Assembly (NCBI RefSeq): GCF_001999325.1 | Contig: NZ_MVAR01000012.1 | Span: forward strand, 47,903 to 111,902 | Length of the DNA: 64,000 nucleotides | Source of the DNA: Thioalkalivibrio versutus | GTDB lineage: Bacteria > Pseudomonadota > Gammaproteobacteria > Ectothiorhodospirales > Ectothiorhodospiraceae | Reading direction: 5' to 3' | Shown: positions 53,932-62,783 of the stretch, piece by piece | Position numbering within the stretch: position 1 is the stretch's first letter | Layout: every line of letters starts with the position of its first letter | The notes under the pieces: generated by a model | Databases searched by the model: none | What the model was told of the DNA's origin: nothing | Seen by the model: only the letters and a program-made list of their open reading frames with translations | Made by a program: the position numbers and the translations under genes

Positions 53932-55617
53932 ATGGCCTTCGATCACACCAAGTACGCCCCGTTCCCGCCGATCGACAAGTCCGATCGGCGCTGGCCGGCC
54001 CAGCGCACCACGGCCGCCCCGCGTTTCTGCGCGGTGGACCTGCGCGACGGCAACCAGGCGCTGGTGCACCCGATGAGCGTGGAGCAGAAGATGCGCTTCT
54101 TCGAGGTGCTGGTGGGGATCGGTCTGACCGAGATCGAGATCGGCTTCCCGTCCGCCTCGCAGATCGACTACGACTTTACCCGCCGCCTGATCGATGAAGA
54201 CCGCATCCCCGAGGGCGTGTACATCCAGGTGCTGACCCAGGCGCGCGAGGACTTGATCCAGAAGACCTTCGCGGCGCTGGAGGGCGCCCCGCGCGCGGTG
54301 GTGCACGTGTACAACTCCACCAACCCGGCGCAGCGCGAGCAGGTCTTCCGCATGGATCGCGACGGCGTGCGCGGCATTGCCGAGAACGGTGCGCGCTGGG
54401 TGCGTGACCATGCGGCGAAGTACCCGCAGACCGACTGGATCTTCCAGTACTCCCCGGAGAGCTTCTCCACCACCGAGCTGGACTTCGCGGTCGAGGTGGT
54501 CGATGCGGTGAATGCGATCTGGCGCCCGGACCAGGGCCAGAAGGTCGTGATCAACCTGCCGGCCACGGTCGAGTCCGCCACGCCGAACGTCTTTGCCGAT
54601 CAGGTCGAGTGGTTCTGCGACCACGTGCAGTACCGCGAGCATTTCTGCGTGTCGCTGCATACGCACAACGACCGGGGCACTGGTGTGGCCGCGGCCGAGC
54701 TGGGGCTGCTGGCCGGGGCCGATCGCCTGGAGGGCACGCTGTTTGGCAACGGCGAGCGCACCGGCAACATGGATCTGGTCACCGTCGGCATGAACCTGTA
54801 CTCGCAGGGCATTGACCCGACCATTGACCTGTCCGACATGGAGCGGCTGATGGACGTGTACAAGGAGTGCACCGACATGCCCATCAACCCGCGCCACCCG
54901 TGGGCGGGCGAGCTGGTCTACACCGCCTTCTCCGGCAGCCACCAGGACGCGATCCGCAAGGGCCTGGCGCATTACAAGGAGAAGGGCGGCCACTGGAACG
55001 TGCCCTACCTGCCGATCGACCCGAGCGATCTGGGCCGGCGTTACGAGGAGGTCGTGCGCATCAACAGCCAGTCCGGCAAGGGTGGGGTCACGCATGTGCT
55101 GGAGCGCGACTACGGCATCGAATTGCCGCGCTGGCTGGCGATCGAGTTCGCCCGCATCGTGCAGAAGGATGCCGAGACCTCGCAGATCGAGGTCTCCTCG
55201 AAGCGCATCCACGAGCTGTTCGAAAAGCATTACCTGACGCCGGTTACCGGCTGGGATCTGGTGCGTTACGAGATCGAGAAGGACGGTCCTGTGGTGCGGC
55301 TGGATGCGACCATGGGCCCGCCCGGGCGTGAATCCCGCCTGCGGGGCGAGGGCCACGGCGCGGTCGCGGCGCTGACCTCCGCCATGGAGGCCGAGCGTGG
55401 CGTGCAGGTGAAGATCACCCACTTCGACGAGCACGCGATGGAGTCCGGCACCGAGGCGCGCGCCATGGCCGCCGTGGACGTGCAGGTCGATGGCGAACGC
55501 TCCGTGGGCGTCGCCCTGGGCGAGGACACCACGGCCGCCACGCTGCAGGCCGTCCTGAACGCTACCGGCCGCCGTCTGGGCGAACGCGCTGCCGAGCCGG
55601 CCGCCGTTAACGCCTGA
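53932..55617 (+). CDS. leuA: 2-isopropylmalate synthase
   Basis: Predicted 561 residues, the long fungal/actinobacterial LeuA type. The N-terminus has FCAVDLRDGNQALVHPMSVE (metal Asp), INLPATVESATPNVFADQVE and the HxH metal pair in VSLHTHNDRGTGVAAAELGL. LFGNGERTGNMDLV follows. The C-terminal regulatory domain (about 440-561) should bind leucine for feedback inhibition. It condenses acetyl-CoA with 2-ketoisovalerate, the first step of leucine synthesis. No other leu gene is adjacent. AGGAG lies 10 bases before the ATG. Confidence 0.96.
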   Translation: MAFDHTKYAPFPPIDKSDRRWPAQRTTAAPRFCAVDLRDGNQALVHPMSVEQKMRFFEVLVGIGLTEIEIGFPSASQIDYDFTRRLIDEDRIPEGVYIQVLTQAREDLIQKTFAALEGAPRAVVHVYNSTNPAQREQVFRMDRDGVRGIAENGARWVRDHAAKYPQTDWIFQYSPESFSTTELDFAVEVVDAVNAIWRPDQGQKVVINLPATVESATPNVFADQVEWFCDHVQYREHFCVSLHTHNDRGTGVAAAELGLLAGADRLEGTLFGNGERTGNMDLVTVGMNLYSQGIDPTIDLSDMERLMDVYKECTDMPINPRHPWAGELVYTAFSGSHQDAIRKGLAHYKEKGGHWNVPYLPIDPSDLGRRYEEVVRINSQSGKGGVTHVLERDYGIELPRWLAIEFARIVQKDAETSQIEVSSKRIHELFEKHYLTPVTGWDLVRYEIEKDGPVVRLDATMGPPGRESRLRGEGHGAVAALTSAMEAERGVQVKITHFDEHAMESGTEARAMAAVDVQVDGERSVGVALGEDTTAATLQAVLNATGRRLGERAAEPAAVNA

Positions 55618-55654
55618 TTCCGGCGAGGCCCCGCCCCTGCCAGTCTGCGGTCTA

Positions 55655-55747
55655 CCGTAGGGTGCGTATAGAAAAGCGAAACGCACCGTCACCCAGGCGT
55701 TTGGGTCGCGATGCGATTCGCTGCGCTCATCGGCATCCTGCCTACGG
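55655..55747. repeat. Inverted repeat after leuA
   Basis: CCGTAGGGTGCG at 55655 and CATCCTGCCTACGG ending at 55747 bracket GCGAAACGCACC and CGATGCGATTCGCTGCGCTC. The pattern is that of the inner repeat at 53103-53201. It fills the gap between leuA and the end of the PIN toxin gene. Confidence 0.6.
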
Positions 55748-55768
55748 ATAGGTTGGATGCCCGAGGCG

Positions 55769-56212
55769 TCAGAATCGACGAACGGTCAGCCCCATCGATG
55801 AAGCCGCATCCGCGAGGACGTTGTCTGCGGTGGCGATCACCGGAATTTGATGGTGGCGCGCGGTTGCGATGTGCAGCGCGTCCAGCGTCCGCAATGGATG
55901 TTCGGGATAGCGGGTGATCAGGTTGGTCGCTTCGTCGAACAGTGAGTCGTCGAAGGGATAGAGTTGTAACGAGGCGCTGGAGATGTCGTCCTGGAAGGTG
56001 GCGAAGATGATCGTTTCCAGTTCCTGCGGCAGCTCCCCCATGCGTCGGCGTCGTGCGAGCAGGGACCGCAGTTCGGTCGCTACCAGGCGGCTGATGATCG
56101 CGACGTCGACGCGCTGCAGATAGTCGACGAAGGCCTCGGATCCCGGTTCGTTCAAATACCACTTGGCCAGGGCACTGGTGTCGAGGTAGCTCCGTTCATC
56201 CGCGCTCGTCAC
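55769..56212 (-). CDS. PIN-domain toxin (VapC-like)
   Basis: Predicted 147 residues. The acidic residues of PIN nucleases are in YLDTSALAKWYLNEPGSEAF, VATELRSLLARRR and LRTLDALHIATA followed by VIATADNVLADAA. VapC toxins cleave RNA, often tRNA or rRNA. The start overlaps the end of the antitoxin gene by 17 bases. Confidence 0.9.
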   Translation of the reverse strand: MTSADERSYLDTSALAKWYLNEPGSEAFVDYLQRVDVAIISRLVATELRSLLARRRRMGELPQELETIIFATFQDDISSASLQLYPFDDSLFDEATNLITRYPEHPLRTLDALHIATARHHQIPVIATADNVLADAASSMGLTVRRF

Positions 56213-56423
56213 GCTCTTCCCTCAGGAGGATTTCCGAGGGAACCAGTGGTCCGGTTCGCCGGCGAAGTTCGTGGTGGTCGGGGCGCTGGCGCCCGCGACG
56301 AACGGGCAGGACCCGTGCAATGGGCTTTCCGTGACGGGTGATGGTGATTTCCCCGGACGCCTGGACGATTTCGTCCAGATGCCCAATGGAGGCTCGCATT
56401 TCGCGGACGTTGAGCTCTTTCAT
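56196..56423 (-). CDS. Phd/YefM-type antitoxin
   Basis: Predicted 75 residues. KELNVREMRASIGHLDEIVQ and EITITRHGKPIARVLPVRR give the prevent-host-death fold; the C-terminus is charged and would wrap the PIN toxin. It precedes the toxin with overlapping frames. An inverted repeat lies 14 bases upstream for its own repression. Confidence 0.9.
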   Translation of the reverse strand: MKELNVREMRASIGHLDEIVQASGEITITRHGKPIARVLPVRRGRQRPDHHELRRRTGPLVPSEILLREERDERG

Positions 56424-56436
56424 GGCGCCACCCTAA

Positions 56437-56467
56437 GTGTGCTTCATATTTCGATATTGAAGCACAC
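56437..56467 (-). promoter_or_regulatory. Toxin-antitoxin operator
   Basis: Perfect ten-base arms GTGTGCTTCA (56437-56446) and TGAAGCACAC (56458-56467) with an 11-base AT-rich spacer (TATTTCGATAT). Position just upstream of the antitoxin start fits binding by the antitoxin or complex. Confidence 0.75.
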
Positions 56468-56513
56468 CGCCGTGTGTTCGGCAATGACGGGGCCGAATGA
56501 GTAGTAAAGAAGG

Positions 56514-57356
56514 TTAACGTACGCGTTTCTCCAGCATGGTTTGCATGCGGGTCAGGCGTTCCTGGAGCTTGAGGGTTTCCTGCTGTATCTCGTGGATCTC
56601 CGCGTGCAGGGCCTGGTTCTCTTCGTGCACGCTGTCATGGATCATCTGCTGCTCGATCTCCATCGAGCGGTCGTGCATGCGCTGCATGGCGTCCACGATG
56701 ATGGCGATGAACAGGTTCAGCACGGTGAAGGTGGCGATCAGGATGAAGGGCACGAAGAACGCCCAGGCCCAGGGGTAGATTTCCATCACCGGGCGGGCGA
56801 TGTCCTCGGACCAGCCCTCCAGCGTCATCACCTGGAACAGGCTGTACATAGTGGCGCCGAGCGTGCCGAACTTCTGCGGGAAGGATTCACCAAACAGGCC
56901 GGTAGCGATGATCGCGAACACGTAGAAGATCAGCACCAGCAATCCCATGATGGAGATGATGCCGGGGATCGCCCGCAGCAGCGCCTCCACGATGAAGCGC
57001 AGCTTCGGCACCATGGAGACCAGGCGCAACAGACGCAGCACGCGCAGCACCGAAAATGGCCCCGAGGCCGGGATCAGTGCGATCCCCACCACGAAGAAAT
57101 CGAACACGTTCCACGGGTTGCGCCAGAACCGCAGGCGGTAGACGAACAGCTTGGCCAGCACTTCGGCGGTGAAGATCGACAGGATGATGGCGTCCGCACT
57201 CAGGATCACCGGGCCCATCCAGCCCATCACGGTGTCCGAGGTCTCGAGCCCCAGGGTCAGGGCGTTCAGCAGGATCAGGCCAATGATGAAGCGCTGGGTC
57301 AGCCGGGCCTCGATAAAGTGTTCCAGGCGTGCGCGCAGCGTGGGGGTTTCGCTCAT
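56514..57356 (-). CDS. Prokaryotic voltage-gated cation channel (NaChBac type)
   Basis: Predicted 280 residues, one six-helix subunit that should form tetramers. S1-S3 include LTQRFIIGLILLNALTLGLE and PWNVFDFFVVGIALI. S4 is FSVLRVLRLLRLVSMVPKLR with Arg at 105, 108 and 111. The pore loop FQVMTLEGWSED has filter TLEGWSE (178-184), where NaChBac-type sodium channels read TLESW. S6 (FFVPFILIATFTVLNLFIAI) leads to a neck and a C-terminal coiled coil (about 230-278). Likely role: Na+ or Ca2+ entry linked to pH or motility in saline habitats. Confidence 0.92.
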   Translation of the reverse strand: MSETPTLRARLEHFIEARLTQRFIIGLILLNALTLGLETSDTVMGWMGPVILSADAIILSIFTAEVLAKLFVYRLRFWRNPWNVFDFFVVGIALIPASGPFSVLRVLRLLRLVSMVPKLRFIVEALLRAIPGIISIMGLLVLIFYVFAIIATGLFGESFPQKFGTLGATMYSLFQVMTLEGWSEDIARPVMEIYPWAWAFFVPFILIATFTVLNLFIAIIVDAMQRMHDRSMEIEQQMIHDSVHEENQALHAEIHEIQQETLKLQERLTRMQTMLEKRVR

Positions 57357-57508
57357 GGTGTCGAAGATCGTTGGAGTCCTAGGGGACGCGCAAGAGTAGG
57401 GTAAAGCCGGGGTTCCGGCAATCGCGCGAGCGCAAGCACGCGCCACGTCAGGAGTGCCTGGCAGACGGCACGAATGGACAGATTCCGGGGAACGGAAGGA
57501 GAGCAGGG

Positions 57509-58111
57509 ATGTGGGATGAACGTTACGCCGAGGACGACTACGTCTACGGCACTGAACCGAATGATTTTCTGCGCGCGGCAGTGGCCAACGTGCCGCGCGG
57601 GCGGGCCCTGTGCCTGGCCGAGGGGGAGGGCCGCAACGCGGTGTTCCTGGCGCAGCAGGGGTTCGACGTGCTGGCGGTGGACAGCTCCGCGGTCGGCCTG
57701 CAGAAGGCCCAGCGCCTGGCCGAGGACCGGGAGGTACAGATCGAGACCCTGGTGGCGGATCTCGCCGATTACGCGATCGAGCCGGACTCCTGGGATCTGA
57801 TCGTATCGATTTTTTGCCATTTGCCACCGGACGTTCGGCGCCGCCTGCACGCCGAGGTGGTCGCGGGCCTGCGCCCGGGCGGGGTGTTCATCCTCGAGGC
57901 CTATACGCCGGCGCAACTCGAATGGGGCACGGGAGGTCCGCCCACTGCGGAATTGATGATGACGCGGGAGGCGCTAACCGAGGAACTGGAAGGGCTGGAG
58001 TTCGAAGAGGCCGTGGAACGCGAACGCGACGTGATCGAGGGGCGTTTCCACACCGGGCGCGGTGCGGTGGTGCAGGTCCTGGCGCACAAGCCGCGGAACG
58101 ACTGGGGCTAG
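57509..58111 (+). CDS. TehB-like SAM-dependent methyltransferase
   Basis: Predicted 200 residues. MWDERYAEDDYVYGTEPNDF is the common N-terminus of this group; motif I is ALCLAEGEGRNAVFLAQQGF, then VLAVDSSAVGLQKAQRLAED and SWDLIVSIFCHLPPDVRRRL. Relatives (TehB, thiol or thiopurine methyltransferases) methylate tellurite, selenite or small thiols. The substrate is not decided. Divergent from the channel gene, with AGGAGAGCAGGG before the ATG. Confidence 0.85.
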   Translation: MWDERYAEDDYVYGTEPNDFLRAAVANVPRGRALCLAEGEGRNAVFLAQQGFDVLAVDSSAVGLQKAQRLAEDREVQIETLVADLADYAIEPDSWDLIVSIFCHLPPDVRRRLHAEVVAGLRPGGVFILEAYTPAQLEWGTGGPPTAELMMTREALTEELEGLEFEEAVERERDVIEGRFHTGRGAVVQVLAHKPRNDWG

Positions 58112-58151
58112 ACGCGGGCGCGCCCGTTCTTGGAGGTTGCCGGGCCGGTGT

Positions 58152-58754
58152 TCAGGCCGCTGCGGGCGGGACGGCCACACCCGCTTCGCGCAACCAGTTT
58201 CCCAGGGTGATCAGCGGTAGCCCCACCAGCGCGGTCGGGTCGTCGCCGCTCATGCGCGCGAACAGGCTGATGCCCAGCCCCTCGGACTTGAAGCTGCCGG
58301 CACAGTCCAGCGGCTGGTCCAGTGCAACGTAGCGCCGGATCTCCTCGGCGCTCAGTTCGCGGAAGGTCACGGTGAACGGGACCTGGCCTGTCCGCACCTT
58401 CCCGGTGGCCGTGTCCAGCAGGCACAGGCCGGTGTGGAACGTAACCGTTTCCCCGGACAGCGCCGCGAGTTGCGCCTCGGCGTGGACGCTGTCGCCGGGC
58501 TTGCCGAGGACCTGCCCGGCGTGGCTGGCGTTCTGGTCGGAGCCGATGACCAGATGGTCGGGATAGACATCGGCGACCGCCCGGGCCTTGGCCTCGGCCA
58601 GGCGTGCCACCATCGCCTCGGGCAATTCATGCGCCAGAGGGGTCTCGTCCACCGCCGGGCGCGCGGTCTCGAATGGCAGATGCAGCCGCTCCAGCAGTTC
58701 GGCGCGATAGCGCGAGGTGGAGGCGAGGACCAGTCTTCGTGCGGTATCAGCCAT
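58152..58754 (-). CDS. Maf-family nucleotide pyrophosphatase (YceF type)
   Basis: Predicted 200 residues. LVLASTSRYRAELLERLHLP and PAVDETPLAHELPEAMVARLAEAKA precede the catalytic HLVIGSDQNA; SDQ rather than SDT is a mark of YceF (m7GTP pyrophosphatase). GSFKSEGLGISLFARMSGDD ends the site. Its start overlaps the pycB end by eight bases, so it is translated from the pycAB message. In E. coli yceF lies directly beside yceD; here pycAB sits between them. Confidence 0.9.
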   Translation of the reverse strand: MADTARRLVLASTSRYRAELLERLHLPFETARPAVDETPLAHELPEAMVARLAEAKARAVADVYPDHLVIGSDQNASHAGQVLGKPGDSVHAEAQLAALSGETVTFHTGLCLLDTATGKVRTGQVPFTVTFRELSAEEIRRYVALDQPLDCAGSFKSEGLGISLFARMSGDDPTALVGLPLITLGNWLREAGVAVPPAAA

Positions 58755-60582
58755 CGTCGCCGTCGATCTCGATCAGAGCGTCGTCCGGATTGGCGGCGGC
58801 CCCTTTGGTGATGTTCACTGCGGTGACCGTGCCGGATACGGGTGCGGCGATCTCGGATTCCATCTTCATCGCCTCCAGCACCAGCACTGGCTGCCCGGCT
58901 TCGACCTTGTCACCCTCGGCCACCAGCACGTCGATGATGGTGCCGGGCATGGAGGTAGTGACGTCGCCCGGCCGGGTCGCACGGCGCGACTTCTTGCCTC
59001 CGCTGCCCCCGCGGCTGCGTTCGGCGCCGCCGTTGCCGGCGGTCTCGATGCTGTCCAGGGTCTCGATCTGGACCTCTTCCGGCATCCCGTCGACCGTCAC
59101 ATACATCGGGCGGGTGTCCTCCCGGTGATGGCCGGAGCCGTTGACCTGGATGTGATAGGTCTCGCCGTGGAAGGTGACGTTGAACTCCACCGGGGCCGGG
59201 CAGCCGGCCTGGGTGTTCTCCGGCAGGTTGAGCGGTTCCGGGTTGAGCGTGCCGTCGCGGCGCTGCTCCAGGAATTGCCGTCCTACCTCGGGGAACAGGG
59301 CGAAGGTCAGGACATCCTCCGGGCCCCCGGCGAGGTCTCCGATCTCGTCAGTCAGGGTAGCCATCTCCGGCTTCAGCAGGTCGGCCGGGCGGCAATCGAT
59401 GACATCGGCATTGCCGATGGCCTGTTGCCGCACGACGCTGTTGATCGGGCCGGGCGCCCGGCCGTAGTGCCCGGTCAGGTATTGCTTCACCTCGTTGGTG
59501 ATGGTCTTGTAGCGCTCCCCGGCGAGGACGTTCATCACCGCCTGGGTGCCGACGATCTGCGAGGTGGGGGTGACCAGCGGCGGGTAGCCCAGGTCCTCGC
59601 GCACCCGTGGGATCTCTTCCAGCACCGCATCAAAGTGATCCAGCGCGTTCTGGTCACGCAGCTGGTTCGCCAGGTTGGAGATCATCCCGCCGGGCACCTG
59701 GTTGATCTGCACGCGGGTGTCGACGCCGGTGTACTCACTCTCGAAGCGCTGGTACTTCTTGCGCACCTCGTGGAAGTACAGCCCGATCTTCTGCAGCGCG
59801 ACCAGATCCAGACCGGTGTCGTGTTCGGTGCCGGCGAGGGCGGCGACCAGGCTCTCCGTTGGCGGGTGGCTGGTGCCCCCGGCGAATGCCGAGATCGCGG
59901 TCTCGATATGCCGGCAGCCGGCCTCGATGGCCTGCCAGTGGCACAGCTCGGACAGCCCCGATGTGGCGTGGGCGTGCAGGTGGATCGGCACGTCCAGGGC
60001 ATCCACCAGCTCGGTGACCAGCTCGCGGGTGGCGCTCGGGGTGAGCAGCCCGGCCATGTCCTTGATCGCGATGCTCTGCGCGCCCATCGCGACCAGCTCG
60101 CGCCCCAAGGCGACGAATTCGGCGGCCGAATGCACCGGTCCGGTGGTGTAGCAAAGCGTGCCCTGGGCGTGGCCGTCGGCCTCGCGGGTGGCCTCGATCG
60201 CGGTGCGCAGGTTTCGCGCGTCGTTCATCGCGTCGAAGATGCGGATGATGTCGATGCCACCGGCGATCGAGCGCTCGACAAAGGCGCGCACCACGTCGTC
60301 GGCGTAGTGGCGATAGCCGAGCAGGTTCTGTCCGCGCAGCAGCATCTGCAGGGGGGTGTTCGGCAGCGCGGCCTTCAGCTGGTGCAGCCGCTCCCAGGGG
60401 TCCTCCTTGAGAAACCGCACGCAGGCATCGAAGGTGGCACCGCCCCAGACCTCCAGCGAGTGAAAGCCGATGGCGTCCATCTGCTCGCAGATTGGCAGCA
60501 TGTCCTCGGTGCGCATGCGCGTGGCGATCAGGCTCTGATGGCCGTCGCGCAGGGTGACATCGGTGATGTGAACTCGATCCAT
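58747..60582 (-). CDS. pycB: Pyruvate carboxylase subunit B / oxaloacetate decarboxylase alpha subunit
   Basis: Predicted 611 residues. The carboxyltransferase TIM barrel (about 1-460) begins HITDVTLRDGHQSLIATRMR; RIFDAMNDARNL and the metal-binding HLHAHATSG are present. A flexible linker rich in G, S and R leads to a biotinyl domain with EAMKMESEI, the Lys being biotinylated. It pairs with the biotin carboxylase 20 bases upstream. No oad beta/gamma membrane subunits are near, so anaplerotic pyruvate carboxylation is more likely than a sodium pump. Confidence 0.92.
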   Translation of the reverse strand: MDRVHITDVTLRDGHQSLIATRMRTEDMLPICEQMDAIGFHSLEVWGGATFDACVRFLKEDPWERLHQLKAALPNTPLQMLLRGQNLLGYRHYADDVVRAFVERSIAGGIDIIRIFDAMNDARNLRTAIEATREADGHAQGTLCYTTGPVHSAAEFVALGRELVAMGAQSIAIKDMAGLLTPSATRELVTELVDALDVPIHLHAHATSGLSELCHWQAIEAGCRHIETAISAFAGGTSHPPTESLVAALAGTEHDTGLDLVALQKIGLYFHEVRKKYQRFESEYTGVDTRVQINQVPGGMISNLANQLRDQNALDHFDAVLEEIPRVREDLGYPPLVTPTSQIVGTQAVMNVLAGERYKTITNEVKQYLTGHYGRAPGPINSVVRQQAIGNADVIDCRPADLLKPEMATLTDEIGDLAGGPEDVLTFALFPEVGRQFLEQRRDGTLNPEPLNLPENTQAGCPAPVEFNVTFHGETYHIQVNGSGHHREDTRPMYVTVDGMPEEVQIETLDSIETAGNGGAERSRGGSGGKKSRRATRPGDVTTSMPGTIIDVLVAEGDKVEAGQPVLVLEAMKMESEIAAPVSGTVTAVNITKGAAANPDDALIEIDGDDG

Positions 60583-60602
60583 GGTCAGTCCGGTGGCCGG
60601 GG

Positions 60603-62021
60603 TTATAACCCGTGGTGGGCGGCGAGGGCTGCGGCAACGGCCACGGCCAGCTGGCGGTCCGAGCGCTTGCCGGGGAAGTGCGTCAGCTCCGGGTGGGCCG
60701 CGACGAACCCGGTATCGAAGTGCCCGCTGCGGAAGGTCGGGTGGTCAACGATGGCCAGGTGGAACGGGATGGTGGTCTTGACCCCGAACACGCCCATGTC
60801 CCGCAGGGCACGATTGGCGCGGGCCAGCAGGTCGTCCCACTCCAGGGCCCAGCAGATCAGCTTGGCGCACATCGAGTCGTAATGCGGCGGGATGGTGTAG
60901 CCGGTGTAGATGGCCCCGTCGGTGCGCACGCCCGGGCCGCCCGGGGCGAAGTAGCGGGTGATGCGGCCGAAGCTCGGCAGGAAGTCGTTCTTCGGGTCTT
61001 CCGCGTTGATGCGGAACTCCATCGCATAGCCGCGGCGGGTGATCTGCGACTGTTCGTAGCGCAGCGGCTCGCCGGCGGCGATGCGCAGCTGTTCCTGCAC
61101 GATGTCGACCCCGGTGATCATCTCGGTAACTGGATGTTCTACCTGAAGTCGTGTGTTCATTTCCATGAAATAGAACGAATCATCTGCGTCCATCAGGAAC
61201 TCGACGGTGCCGGCGTTCTGGTAGCCGACGGCGAGCGCGGCGCGCACCGCCAACTCGCCCAGATACTGGCGCTGCGCCTCGTCCAGTTGTGGCGAGGGGG
61301 CGATCTCCACCAGCTTCTGGTGGCGGCGCTGCACCGAGCAGTCGCGTTCGAACAGGTGGATCGCATGGCCGTGGGCATCGCCGAGGATCTGCACCTCGAT
61401 GTGTCGCGGATTGACCACGGCCTTCTCGAGGAAGATCTCGGTACTGCCGAAGGCACGGGTGGCCTCGGAGCGCACGCGCTCGAAGTTGTGCTCCAGAGCG
61501 GCGGCATCCTCGCACAGGCGAATGCCGCGTCCGCCGCCGCCATTGGTGGCCTTGAGCATCACCGGGTAGCCGATGCGCTCGGCCACCTCCAGCGCCGCGG
61601 TGACGCCCTCCAGGTTGCCCTCCGAGCCGGGTGTGACCGGCACGCCGGCCTCAATCATCGCCCGGCGCGCGGCCACCTTGTCGCCCATGCGGCGGATCAC
61701 CGACGCATCAGGGCCGACCCAGATCAGGTTGCGGGCGGCGCAGGCCGCGGCAAAGTCGGGGTTTTCGGAGAGGAAGCCGTAGCCCGGGTGCACCGCGTCA
61801 CAGCCGGCGGCGCGCGCGACGCTGATCAGGCGATGGATGCTGAGATAGCCGCCCATGGAGTCCGGGCCGATGGCGTAGGCCTCGTCGGCCTTCTTCACGT
61901 GCAGGGCGTGGCGGTCGGCATCGGTATAGACGGCGACCGAGATGATCCCCAATTCGCTGCATGCCCGGATCAGGCGCACGGCGATTTCGCCCCGGTTGGC
62001 AATGAGCAGCTTGCGAATCAA
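60603..62021 (-). CDS. pycA: Biotin carboxylase / pyruvate carboxylase subunit A
   Basis: Predicted 472 residues, ATP-grasp. IRKLLIANRGEIAVRLIRAC at the N-terminus, KATNGGGGRGIRLCEDAAAL, FIEKAV-like FLEKAVVNPRHIEVQILGD, and MEMNTRLQVEHPVTEMITGV are standard. It carboxylates biotin on PycB with bicarbonate and ATP. The TTG start at 62021 gives the usual N-terminus; longer frames run into the yceD promoter. First gene of pycA-pycB-maf, divergent from yceD. Confidence 0.92.
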   Translation of the reverse strand: MIRKLLIANRGEIAVRLIRACSELGIISVAVYTDADRHALHVKKADEAYAIGPDSMGGYLSIHRLISVARAAGCDAVHPGYGFLSENPDFAAACAARNLIWVGPDASVIRRMGDKVAARRAMIEAGVPVTPGSEGNLEGVTAALEVAERIGYPVMLKATNGGGGRGIRLCEDAAALEHNFERVRSEATRAFGSTEIFLEKAVVNPRHIEVQILGDAHGHAIHLFERDCSVQRRHQKLVEIAPSPQLDEAQRQYLGELAVRAALAVGYQNAGTVEFLMDADDSFYFMEMNTRLQVEHPVTEMITGVDIVQEQLRIAAGEPLRYEQSQITRRGYAMEFRINAEDPKNDFLPSFGRITRYFAPGGPGVRTDGAIYTGYTIPPHYDSMCAKLICWALEWDDLLARANRALRDMGVFGVKTTIPFHLAIVDHPTFRSGHFDTGFVAAHPELTHFPGKRSDRQLAVAVAAALAAHHGL

Positions 62022-62097
62022 ACGGAAGGCCCCGGGCAGGTCGATGACAACCCGAGTATCGACGTCGTTTGGGGCGGCTGCAAGTTTCTGTTTCGCT

Positions 62098-62126
62098 TTG
62101 ACAGATCGCCCTCGCGCGCGTATATT
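62098..62126 (+). promoter_or_regulatory. Sigma-70 promoter for yceD-rpmF-plsX
   Basis: TTGACA (62098-62103), 17 bases, TATATT (62121-62126). Transcription would start near 62133, 20 bases before the yceD ATG. A near-consensus promoter fits a ribosomal-protein operon. Confidence 0.85.
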
Positions 62127-62151
62127 CCGCGCCCTTGCAACCGAGCCGTTT

Positions 62152-62673
62152 ATGAGTCGCATCCCCGTTTCTCTTGACCCGTGGCAACCGCGTGCGCGGC
62201 ACCTGGAATTCGAGGGTGACCTGCGTGCGGAAGAGCTGCCGCGGTTGCGTGCCGATGCCCTGCCGGGACACCCGTTGCGGGTGCACGCGCAATTCCAGCT
62301 GGAACGCGGGGCGCTGGACGAGATACGGCTGAGCGGGACGATTACCGGCGAGCTGTGGCAGACCTGTCAGCGCTGCCTGCAGCCGATGGCATGGGAATTC
62401 CGCCTCGAACCGGATGCCGTGCTGCTGCCACCGGAAGGCACTCCGGCCGGCATGAGCGAGGGCGATGACTTTGTCGCTCTCGAGGCGGATGGCCTGTTGC
62501 GCCCCGCGGCATGGGTCGAGGAAGAGATCCTGCTGGCGTGGCCACTGGTGCCGCGCCATGCGGACTGCGAACCCGCCGCCGGGGCCGAATTCGAGGAAGG
62601 CGAGGGCGCCGAAAATCCGTTCGCGGTGCTCGAACAACTCAAGAAGGGCGGCCCGGACCGGGGCGGCTCATGA
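62152..62673 (+). CDS. yceD: YceD (DUF177), large-subunit assembly-associated protein
   Basis: Predicted 173 residues. VSLDPWQPRARHLEFEGDLR, the zinc-like CQRCLQP in ELWQTCQRCLQPMAWEFRLE, and the closing VPRHADCEP with a run of acidic residues and NPFAVLEQLKK fit YceD. YceD is implicated in 23S rRNA or large-subunit accumulation. First gene of the yceD-rpmF-plsX operon, with a strong promoter. Confidence 0.92.
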   Translation: MSRIPVSLDPWQPRARHLEFEGDLRAEELPRLRADALPGHPLRVHAQFQLERGALDEIRLSGTITGELWQTCQRCLQPMAWEFRLEPDAVLLPPEGTPAGMSEGDDFVALEADGLLRPAAWVEEEILLAWPLVPRHADCEPAAGAEFEEGEGAENPFAVLEQLKKGGPDRGGS

Positions 62674-62783
62674 CGTGAGCGCCGGCCGGGGCATTGTCCG
62701 GGCCGAACCGTTATACTTGCGCCCGATTTGATACCGGGCTCACTCCCGTCGCCACGGGATTTTGATCAATCTGGAGATGCATC

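Noticed and set aside
58717-62177. Two long open frames opposite pycB and pycA
   Set aside because: Both are antisense shadows of well-supported biotin enzyme genes, with translations rich in H, Q, R, V and L and no family match.
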